From Alkalibacterium iburiense (GTDB lineage Bacteria > Bacillota > Bacilli > Lactobacillales > Carnobacteriaceae_A), in the NCBI RefSeq assembly GCF_039521845.1, contig NZ_BAAACW010000108.1, positions 8,619 to 72,618 on the forward strand: 64,000 nucleotides of DNA. The letters run 5' to 3'. The notes below the pieces were generated by a model. The model was given only the letters and a program-made list of their open reading frames with translations. It did not search any database and was not told the origin of the DNA. A program made the position numbers and the translations under genes. Position 1 is the first letter of the stretch, and every line of letters starts with the position of its first letter. Positions 1 to 6,644 of this stretch are shown here, one piece after another.

Positions 1-700
1 GACCATTTCCATTAGGGTCTTCATCTCTGAAACGAACCATTAGTTCATAGAATTCTTCCGTCGTCTGTGGTAATTCCTCTACGCCTAAAGCATCTAGCCA
101 TGCTCCGTTATACCATACAGGTCCCATAATCCAGGAAGATGTATCTCCTCTAACTATACTTGGTAGAGCATAAATATGCCCATCAGTAGTTGTAATGGAT
201 TGTCTAATCTCAGGGTTTTCTTCCATCAAAGCATAAAAATTGGGCGCATACTCTTCCAGCATATCTTCTAAAGGAAGAAGTAACCCTTGTGAACCATAGT
301 CAACTTCTGCAGAAGCATTTAAAGTGTTAGGGCCCCCTGCATATATGATGTCAGGTAACTCTTGACTGGCAAAAGCTAAGTTTAAGCGCGTCGCAAAATC
401 GCTTTGTGGCGGAGTAGTGTATTCAAATTCAATATTGGTCAGTTCGGAATATTCCTGTAATGTCGGCATATCTTCCCATTCAGACAAACCTAAACCCGGA
501 GCCATCAATGATAACGTAATCGTCTCTTCAACAATTGGAAATCCTTCCGTAGCCACTTCTACGGATTCTGTTGTGCCTTCGTTTCCTGCTCCCGTATCTG
601 TTCCATTTTCAGTATCGGCTTCTTCTCCATTCCCACATGCTGCTAATGTCAGTAAACTACCTAGTAAAATCGGTGCTAACGTCTTTTTAGTTAATATCAT
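1..700 (-). CDS. Solute-binding lipoprotein of a sugar ABC importer (3' part outside window)
   Basis: The gene runs off the left edge, so only about 233 N-terminal codons are visible. It starts at ATG 700, preceded by GGAGGG. The product begins with a lysine-containing signal peptide and a lipobox (LTLAAC), then a low-complexity Gly/Asn/Glu/Thr linker, so it should be a membrane-anchored extracellular lipoprotein. The visible part closely matches the lipoprotein at 14355-16004 along its length, with shared blocks such as ITLSLMAPG, EYTTPP, DLPDII/ELPDII, IYALP and VRFRDEDPNGNG. It is therefore a family-1 solute-binding protein of the LplA/LipO type, partner of LplB/YtcP permeases. It lies downstream of the beta-lactamase-fold gene and is probably transcribed with it under the operator at 1801-1824. 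The ligand is inferred to be an oligosaccharide. Confidence 0.9.
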   Translation of the reverse strand, partial: MILTKKTLAPILLGSLLTLAACGNGEEADTENGTDTGAGNEGTTESVEVATEGFPIVEETITLSLMAPGLGLSEWEDMPTLQEYSELTNIEFEYTTPPQSDFATRLNLAFASQELPDIIYAGGPNTLNASAEVDYGSQGLLLPLEDMLEEYAPNFYALMEENPEIRQSITTTDGHIYALPSIVRGDTSSWIMGPVWYNGAWLDALGVEELPQTTEEFYELMVRFRDEDPNGNG

Positions 701-804
701 TCTGTTTCCCTCCATAATGAGTTTTTGTTTTATTTTTTTCTGAATTGATTTTTCTTATGTGCATTATTCAGTTATGAAACTAAACCGCCCCTCCTTTTCA
801 CCTG

Positions 805-1719
805 TTAAAGATAGGGATAAATTAAGCGACTGATTTTTTCTAAACATTGGCGGTTATCCGCCTGTTCAGAAGTCAGAACGATAGCTTTTTCTTTTTGTGG
901 ATAGACGACTGCCAACTGGCCAAAAGCACCATCTGCACGATACGTTTGATCTCTTTCGTTTATCCATAAGCCATATCCATAATGAGTCGAATAATCATCC
1001 GGCTGATCAACTGATATGTGCTTTGTATAGGAATAACGAACCCAGTTTTTCGGGAGAATTTGCTTCCCTTGCCATCTGCCATCATTCAAGTAGAGTTGAG
1101 CCACTTTCTTAAAATCTTCGGGGTATAAAACAATACCGCCTGCTCCGAAAGTATGACCAGTCGGATCTTTTTCCCAATGGACATCTGAAATAGCCAATGG
1201 CTCAAACAAACGGGCCTGTAAGAAACGAGACAAATCTTGATGGGTTACTTTTTCAATAAGACGTCCAGCTAAGTAAGGGCCTACATTACTGTATAGAAAG
1301 GCATCGGCCTTCTTGTTCGAAAAAGGTTGGTTTAAGCAAAAGCGAATCCAGTCTTCTTCTTCCAGCAGTTCTCTTTGTCCCATCATCAAATACCTCTTGT
1401 CCTGTCCCAGACTTAACGTGAGTAAATGGTGTATGGTTAAGCGAGATAAGACATCTCTATTGTCAGGGGTCATATATTCTGGTAGTAACTCTAACAGTGT
1501 ATCACTTAAACGGAGGTAACCTTCTTCTATAGCAAACCCTATCCCCATCGATACAAAGGTTTTGGCTATGGAATGCATATTTTGAGGTTTCGGTTCATTC
1601 CACCGGTATTCTGCGATTGTCTCGTCTTTAGTGATCACACTAATCTGATTTACGCGCTGCTTTGAATCATTTATTTCTGAAATAAATGATTCAAGCAGAT
1701 TCGGACTAAGGGTAGTCAT
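805..1719 (-). CDS. Beta-lactamase-fold serine hydrolase (PF00144 / class C-like), cytoplasmic
   Basis: This 304-residue protein has the class C beta-lactamase/esterase signatures: S50-x-x-K53 (SIAK) as catalytic Ser/Lys and a Y-S-N triad around residue 143. The third motif (usually K/H-x-G) seems to be represented by DGAFGQ near residue 275. There is no signal peptide. The start at ATG 1719 is chosen because AAAGGAG lies 11 bases upstream. A longer reading from 1824 would begin inside an operator palindrome. Members of this family are esterases, D-amino-acid peptidases or amidases as often as beta-lactamases, so the substrate is unknown. It sits upstream of a glycan-binding lipoprotein and divergent from lacI and beta-mannosidase. 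A role in trimming an acyl or peptidyl group from an imported glycan is speculation. Confidence 0.85.
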   Translation of the reverse strand: MTTLSPNLLESFISEINDSKQRVNQISVITKDETIAEYRWNEPKPQNMHSIAKTFVSMGIGFAIEEGYLRLSDTLLELLPEYMTPDNRDVLSRLTIHHLLTLSLGQDKRYLMMGQRELLEEEDWIRFCLNQPFSNKKADAFLYSNVGPYLAGRLIEKVTHQDLSRFLQARLFEPLAISDVHWEKDPTGHTFGAGGIVLYPEDFKKVAQLYLNDGRWQGKQILPKNWVRYSYTKHISVDQPDDYSTHYGYGLWINERDQTYRADGAFGQLAVVYPQKEKAIVLTSEQADNRQCLEKISRLIYPYL

Positions 1720-1800
1720 TCCATCAGAAACTCCTTTAATCATTTTATGGATACTATAATGTAATCGTTCACATATAGAACCAAAAAAAATAAACTGTTT

Positions 1801-1824
1801 ATGAGGTATAGCGTTATACCTCAT
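1801..1824. promoter_or_regulatory. Probable LacI-family operator (left copy)
   Basis: This is a 24-base palindrome with a central CG and one mismatched pair; its core is GGTATAGCGTTATACC. It begins right after the start point expected from the leftward promoter (1833-1861). Its core aligns with the palindrome at 1946-1963 as GT-A/T-TAGCG-N-TATAC, and a LacI-type gene lies between the two copies. The LacI product is the likely binding protein. Confidence 0.7.
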
Positions 1825-1832
1825 GTAAGTAA

Positions 1833-1861
1833 AGAATAGAACACCTATTGTTAATTGTCAA
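1833..1861 (-). promoter_or_regulatory. Promoter for the beta-lactamase-fold gene
   Basis: On the minus strand, a perfect -35 TTGACA (1856-1861) is followed by a 17-base spacer and -10 TATTCT (1833-1838). Transcription should start near 1826, at the edge of the operator palindrome. Confidence 0.7.
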
Positions 1862-1888
1862 CACTTATTTTTTAAAAATAAATATATC

Positions 1889-1917
1889 TTGACAGATAGA
1901 AGGTTTATCACTAGTAT
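1889..1917 (+). promoter_or_regulatory. Promoter for lacI-type regulator and beta-mannosidase
   Basis: -35 TTGACA (1889-1894), 17-base spacer, -10 TAGTAT (1912-1917). It is back-to-back with the leftward promoter at 1833-1861. The start is expected near 1924. Confidence 0.7.
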
Positions 1918-1923
1918 TATAGG

Positions 1924-1938
1924 TGTTAAGCGTTAACA
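1924..1938. promoter_or_regulatory. Inverted repeat at the lacI transcription start
   Basis: TGTTAAGCGTTAACA has arms TGTTAA/TTAACA around GCG, placed at the expected start of the rightward promoter. It resembles cre or LacI-type sites and shares TGTTAACGCT (reverse strand) with the site at 53104-53120. Which protein binds it is unknown. Confidence 0.45.
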
Positions 1939-1945
1939 AAAATAT

Positions 1946-1963
1946 AAGTTTAGCGGTATACTT
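1946..1963. promoter_or_regulatory. Probable LacI-family operator (right copy)
   Basis: AAGTTTAGCGGTATACTT is an 18-base imperfect palindrome with a central CG; 14 of 18 positions are symmetric. It lies about 25 bases after the expected start of the lacI transcript and matches the core of the palindrome at 1801-1824. This suggests autoregulation by the adjacent regulator. Confidence 0.65.
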
Positions 1964-1998
1964 AATTCGAGTGCTTCGAGTGAAAAAGGAGTGAAAAA

Positions 1999-3027
1999 AT
2001 GAGTACATTAAAAGAAATTGCAACAGCTGCTGGAGTAAGTGTCATGACTGTCTCAAATGTCGTCAATGGCCGTCACCATAAAGTCTCAGTAGATACGATT
2101 GATAGAATTAACAAATTGATTGAGGAAATGAACTATGTTCCTAATGCGAGTGCTCGGATTCTCTCCACAAGCCGCAGCAAATTAATAGCGATGTGCATAA
2201 ATAATAAATCAAATACTAATGTACTGGAAGACCCTTATAACAGTTTTATTGTCGGAGCAGTCAGTCGTCAGGCGAATGAAAAAGAATATGCTGTTCTTCT
2301 GGAAAATGAAACAGAAGTGCCTAAAATCATGAGTCAGTTGAAAAGCTGGAATGTAGCTGGCGCAATCTTTTTAGGCTTTACAGGAAACGATCTGTTAACT
2401 ATAGAAAAAGAAATGACCGTTCCTTACGTTTGTCTGGACTGTTACCCAGAATCTAAAAACATGGTGACAATCGGAACACATGACTATAATGGTGGAAAAT
2501 TAGCTGGGCAATATCTCACGAGCTTAGGCCATAAACGCATTGCTTTTGCATCTGGTCCAACAATCACGGATAAAAACAGTAAACAATTAAATCCACTGCT
2601 TCATTATCGCTTTCAGGGCTTTCAAGATGCCTTGAAAGAAGAAGGGTTAGCATTGCAGGAAGAGTATATTTTAAAAAGTGAAATCACCTACGACGACGGA
2701 GTTCAAACCGGATCGCATCTCGCTCTGTTAAAGGATGTGACAGCTGTTTTTTGTACAGCAGATATTTTAGCCGCCGGAGTCATTGAAGGCTTGCGCCTCA
2801 GTGGAAAAAAAGTGCCGCACGAAATTTCTGTTTTAGGTTTTGATAACTTGCCTATATCCAATTATATCTCGCCTAAACTCTCAACTATCAATCAGCAGCA
2901 CACTTTAAAAGGACAAAGCGCCGTTGATTATATTGTAAACATGATTGAATCACCCGAAATTGTAAAGCCATCTATCCAATACGATGTTAACTTAGTCGAG
3001 AGACAAACGACATTACCTATTTATTAA
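1999..3027 (+). CDS. LacI-family transcriptional regulator
   Basis: The 342-residue product has an N-terminal helix-turn-helix at residues 2-50 (TLKEIATAAGVS, then VSNVVNG and VS) with the usual hinge segment NYVPNASAR. A periplasmic-binding-protein-like sensor domain follows from about residue 60 to the end (for example FVG-AVSRQ, GHKRIAF, VLGFDN). The length is typical. ATG 1999 follows AAAAAGGAG. The gene precedes the beta-mannosidase by 16 bases and presumably controls it and the divergent unit through the paired palindromes. The inducer is probably mannose or a core N-glycan fragment (inference). Confidence 0.93.
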   Translation: MSTLKEIATAAGVSVMTVSNVVNGRHHKVSVDTIDRINKLIEEMNYVPNASARILSTSRSKLIAMCINNKSNTNVLEDPYNSFIVGAVSRQANEKEYAVLLENETEVPKIMSQLKSWNVAGAIFLGFTGNDLLTIEKEMTVPYVCLDCYPESKNMVTIGTHDYNGGKLAGQYLTSLGHKRIAFASGPTITDKNSKQLNPLLHYRFQGFQDALKEEGLALQEEYILKSEITYDDGVQTGSHLALLKDVTAVFCTADILAAGVIEGLRLSGKKVPHEISVLGFDNLPISNYISPKLSTINQQHTLKGQSAVDYIVNMIESPEIVKPSIQYDVNLVERQTTLPIY

Positions 3028-3043
3028 AAATCGGAGGACACTA

Positions 3044-5584
3044 ATGACACTAAATACTTATCCCCTTACACAGTGGGTATTTAAAGAAGCAGAGAAGAAA
3101 GAATGGCTGAAAGCAAAAGTGCCTGGAACCGTTCATACTGATTTACTCTTTCATGACCTCATCCCTCACCCATATGAGGGAACAAACGAGAAGTATCTGC
3201 AATGGATTGATAAAAAGGATTGGGAGTACCAAACCGTTATCACCATTACAAATGACATGCTATTAGACGAAAAAATCGAGCTAGTCTTTGATGGATTAGA
3301 TACATTTGCGACCGTTTCGGTAAACGGACAAACTATTTTAGAAGCCAACAATATGTATCGTGAATGGAAACGAGATATCAAACCATTTGTAAGTGAAGGC
3401 GAAAATGTGATTAACGTCTATTTCCATTCCCCTATTAATCAAGGACTGAAATTACTAAAAGCTTCACCCTATAGCTTACCTGCTCCTAATGATGATTCAG
3501 TATTAGGAGGGATTGGCGAGCAAAAAGTCAGTATGTTTATTCGAAAGGCTCCCTATCATTTCGGATGGGACTGGGGACCGCGTTTTGTCACCAGTGGCAT
3601 CTGGAAAGACGTGCGGTTGGAATGCTGGTCTTCTTTTAAACTAACAGACGTTTATATTGAACAACCAAGTGTAACTAAAGAAAAAGCTGAATTAATAGCC
3701 CATATAACAATAGAATCCACTAAAGATCAAGTAGTCAATTTGACACTTTCAACAGACAACTTGAATATCAATGAAAGGGTCGAATTAGTTAAAGGAGTAA
3801 ACAGTATTCCCCTTCCTCTTACTCTGACAAAGCCACAATTATGGTGGACGCATGATTTAGGAGACCAGCCTCTTTATACCTTTGAAGTGTACGCAACAAA
3901 TGATGAAGGCATGAAATCAATACACTCTGTCAGAACAGGTCTACGGGATATTCAGCTAGTTATGAAAGAAGATGACTATGGACAAACTTTCCAGTTTGAA
4001 TTAAATGGAACCCCTCTATTTATTAAAGGAGCCAACCATATTCCTCATGATTTATTTCTTCCAAGTATCGACGACAATAAATACACAGAGGAAATAGACA
4101 GTGCACTGGATGCCCATATGAATATGATCCGAGTGTGGGGCGGCGGAATTTATGAAAAAGATGTTTTTTATAATTATTGTGATGAAAAAGGGCTATTAGT
4201 ATGGCAAGATTTCATGTTTGCTTGCAGTATGTATCCTGGAACATCTGAATTTTTAAATAACGTTGAAAAAGAATTAGAAGAAAACATTACCCATTTAAGA
4301 AACCACCCATCCATCGCCGTTTGGTGTGGAAACAACGAGATAGACAGTATGTGGAAAGAGTACGGAGAAAATACCAGCTGGGGTTGGGGATGGAAGTCTC
4401 AATACTCAGATGAACACCGAAAAGAAGTCTGGCAGGCTTACGACACACTCTTCCATAAGCTCATCCCAGAAAAATTAAAGGTATTGCATCCTGATAACAA
4501 TTATTGGCCTTCTTCTCCAATGGCAGAATTAACTTATGATGAAAACCAGCATGCTTCCTTAAAAAGACACAGAGGAGACATCCATTTCTGGAATGTCTGG
4601 CACAGTCGCGCACCAATTGAAGACTACACTCACTTTATCGGTCGATTCATGTCCGAGTATGGGTTTCAGTCCTTTCCTGAACGCTCGACCTATGAAAAAA
4701 TCGCTCCTGATCAGTCTTTATCTATCACTTCTGAAAGTGTGAGTCACCATCAGAAAAACAAGTCTGGTAACGATCTCATTTTTGACTATTTAAGTCAATA
4801 TTACAAAAAACCAAAAGATTTTGATAGCTATCTTTACCTCAGCCAGCTCTTACAAGGATATGCCTTTGATACGGCCATACGAAACCATAGAAAGGCCATG
4901 CCTTATTGTATGGGAACCTTGTACTGGCAGTTGAATGACGCTTGGCCAGGGGCTTCATGGTCTTCCATTGATTACTACGGCAATTGGAAAGCCAGTCATT
5001 ATGCAGTGAAAAAAGCCTACCAAAAAAGTATTCTGTATTTAGAAGATAAGGGTTCAATTATTCACATTTACGGGGTGACTGATTCCTTAGAGAATCAATC
5101 GGTCACTTTGGAAGTTTACCTTGGTCAGTTCTCTTCTAAAGCCTCTCCTACTAAAAGTTTAACTCAGGAAGTAGATTTACCTAAACAGTCGTCTACCCTG
5201 CTCTATACTGTTTCGAAAGATGACATAGACATCAAAGAGAATGATTCTTATGTCCATGTCAAATTGGTAGATAAAGATGAAGTGACTATCGATTCTATTC
5301 TTTATTCGTTTGATAGGTTTAAGGATATCGTATTACCTCATCCCACTTTCACTTATTCTCATCAAGTGAAGGAAGAAGGAGTTTTATATACTATCCAGTC
5401 TGATACCATTGCAAAAGGAGTATCTCTCACATCAGCAATCGAAGGACATTTTAAAGACAATTTCTTTGATCTTGTACCGAATGAACCGTATGAAGTTCTT
5501 TTTATTTCTAAACAAAAAGAATCCTATAATGAAGCAGACTTTAATCTGACTATTCGTTCAATGGTTGATTTTATTCACTCATAA
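3044..5584 (+). CDS. GH2 beta-mannosidase
   Basis: This 846-residue GH2 enzyme has the N-terminal sugar-binding beta domain, immunoglobulin-like domain and TIM barrel in the usual order. Beta-mannosidase hallmarks are present: MIRVWGGGIYE, LLVWQDFMFAC-MYP, the acid/base in WCGNNE (E432) and the nucleophile in SEYGFQS (E538). No signal peptide is seen, so it acts in the cytoplasm. It should hydrolyse terminal beta-linked mannose, most relevantly the Man-beta-1,4-GlcNAc bond of the N-glycan core after alpha-mannosidases have acted. It follows the LacI gene by 16 bases with an AGGAGG-like site and ends at a shared bidirectional terminator. The assignment within GH2 is strong. The substrate in vivo is inferred from the neighbouring genes. 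Confidence 0.92.
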   Translation: MTLNTYPLTQWVFKEAEKKEWLKAKVPGTVHTDLLFHDLIPHPYEGTNEKYLQWIDKKDWEYQTVITITNDMLLDEKIELVFDGLDTFATVSVNGQTILEANNMYREWKRDIKPFVSEGENVINVYFHSPINQGLKLLKASPYSLPAPNDDSVLGGIGEQKVSMFIRKAPYHFGWDWGPRFVTSGIWKDVRLECWSSFKLTDVYIEQPSVTKEKAELIAHITIESTKDQVVNLTLSTDNLNINERVELVKGVNSIPLPLTLTKPQLWWTHDLGDQPLYTFEVYATNDEGMKSIHSVRTGLRDIQLVMKEDDYGQTFQFELNGTPLFIKGANHIPHDLFLPSIDDNKYTEEIDSALDAHMNMIRVWGGGIYEKDVFYNYCDEKGLLVWQDFMFACSMYPGTSEFLNNVEKELEENITHLRNHPSIAVWCGNNEIDSMWKEYGENTSWGWGWKSQYSDEHRKEVWQAYDTLFHKLIPEKLKVLHPDNNYWPSSPMAELTYDENQHASLKRHRGDIHFWNVWHSRAPIEDYTHFIGRFMSEYGFQSFPERSTYEKIAPDQSLSITSESVSHHQKNKSGNDLIFDYLSQYYKKPKDFDSYLYLSQLLQGYAFDTAIRNHRKAMPYCMGTLYWQLNDAWPGASWSSIDYYGNWKASHYAVKKAYQKSILYLEDKGSIIHIYGVTDSLENQSVTLEVYLGQFSSKASPTKSLTQEVDLPKQSSTLLYTVSKDDIDIKENDSYVHVKLVDKDEVTIDSILYSFDRFKDIVLPHPTFTYSHQVKEEGVLYTIQSDTIAKGVSLTSAIEGHFKDNFFDLVPNEPYEVLFISKQKESYNEADFNLTIRSMVDFIHS

Positions 5585-5591
5585 ATATCAT

Positions 5592-5630
5592 AAAGAAGGT
5601 GCCGTCTAACAATCAGACGACACCTTCTTT
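5592..5630. terminator. Bidirectional intrinsic terminator
   Basis: Arms 5592-5607 and 5615-5630 pair almost perfectly (AAAGAAGGTG...CACCTTCTTT, with CGTCT/AGACG inside) around a short loop, with T-runs on both sides. It separates the convergent beta-mannosidase and glycosylasparaginase genes. Confidence 0.9.
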
Positions 5631-5631
5631 T

Positions 5632-6582
5632 TTATTCTTGACGGGTCAACACGTTTGACAAATACTCTTCTACCCATTCAGCCGCAGCCTTTTCAATAAC
5701 GGTTTCTCCATCTTCCGTACGTTTGGATGTATAGATGGTCGGTTCTTGTTCATTGGTAGCCACAACAAAAGTAAAATCAACGTTTGTTGCGATTCCCCAT
5801 TCCCCTTTGTTGTTCATACAGACAAGAGACATGGCGCCTACTTTTCCATATTTTCTTTCCAGCTTTTCTTCGAAGTCTTTCAAGCTAGTTTGAGCCGCAT
5901 CCATAGGCGACAATCCCATACCCATTCGTCTCACAACTTCATAGCTTAAAATGCCTTTCATCAGATCTTCACCCAGACCTGTTGCTGTTGCTCCACCGAT
6001 ATCACTGTCGGCATAAAAGCCAGATCCCGGTAGAGGGGAATCCCCTATTCTCCCTTTTTTCTTCATAAAGAGACCAGAGCTAGAGGTGCCTGATACTATA
6101 TTCTTATCTTTATCTAAAACGACAGTTCCTACTGTATCGTGTCCATCATAAGGAGTCAGCTCTTCATTTTCGACTTTCTTTAAACGTTCTTCCCATTTGT
6201 TCTTTGAGTAGTCTGTTAATAAGTTTTCTGATAAAAACCCTTCTGATTCAGCGAATTTTTTCGCTCCATCCCCTACTCTAAAAATATTGAAGCGATCTTG
6301 ACTCAATAATCGGGCAACAGATATTGGATTTTTAATATCTTCCATTCCTGCGACAGCTCCTATTTCAAAAGTTGAGCCATTCATGTACGCCGCATCCAAT
6401 TGTAGTTTCCCTTCTTCATTTGGCAAGCCCCCATAGCCTACTGAAATGAAATTCTCGAAATCTTCTATCTCACGGATAGAGGCTTCCAGTACATTGCCGG
6501 CAAACTCGCCTTCTTTTAGTCGTTCAAACTGATTAACGACTCCTTCATAAGCCATGCGCCAGGTGGATATCATTCCATACAT
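5632..6582 (-). CDS. N4-(beta-N-acetylglucosaminyl)-L-asparaginase (glycosylasparaginase), cytoplasmic
   Basis: This Ntn-hydrolase cleaves the amide bond between GlcNAc and Asn, the last step of N-glycoprotein breakdown. The self-cleavage site is visible as H-D-T-V-G-T with the catalytic Thr at residue 150 from the chosen start. Supporting family motifs are YGGLPNEEG, RIGDSPLPGSGFYAD and GGATATGLGE. The length (316) fits the family. No signal peptide is seen, unlike the secreted or periplasmic homologue I know from Elizabethkingia. ATG 6582 is favoured over ATG 6588 because AAAGGGG lies 7 bases upstream of 6582 but only 1 base before 6588. It is the last gene of the mannosidase operon, after a hairpin at 6611-6633. 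Its presence inside the cell implies that Asn-linked sugar is imported. Confidence 0.92.
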   Translation of the reverse strand: MYGMISTWRMAYEGVVNQFERLKEGEFAGNVLEASIREIEDFENFISVGYGGLPNEEGKLQLDAAYMNGSTFEIGAVAGMEDIKNPISVARLLSQDRFNIFRVGDGAKKFAESEGFLSENLLTDYSKNKWEERLKKVENEELTPYDGHDTVGTVVLDKDKNIVSGTSSSGLFMKKKGRIGDSPLPGSGFYADSDIGGATATGLGEDLMKGILSYEVVRRMGMGLSPMDAAQTSLKDFEEKLERKYGKVGAMSLVCMNNKGEWGIATNVDFTFVVATNEQEPTIYTSKRTEDGETVIEKAAAEWVEEYLSNVLTRQE

Positions 6583-6610
6583 AGTCATTCCCCTTTAATC
6601 TCTTTTATGT

Positions 6611-6633
6611 AAAAAGAAGAGAAAGACTCTTCT
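6611..6633 (-). terminator. Weak intercistronic hairpin before the glycosylasparaginase gene
   Basis: AGAAGAG (6615-6621) pairs with CTCTTCT (6627-6633) around a 5-base loop. On the minus strand it is followed by a T-run (TTTTT). It probably acts as a leaky terminator that lowers expression of the last gene. Confidence 0.5.
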
Positions 6634-6644
6634 CCTCTTTTGTG

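Noticed and set aside
417..743. A 108-codon plus-strand frame over the left-edge lipoprotein gene
   Set aside because: It is antisense to a well-supported lipoprotein gene whose signal peptide and homology to 14355-16004 are clear.
1720..1824. A longer start for the beta-lactamase-fold protein
   Set aside because: The extra residues would be encoded by the operator palindrome and there is no ribosome site ahead of it; AAAGGAG lies before ATG 1719.
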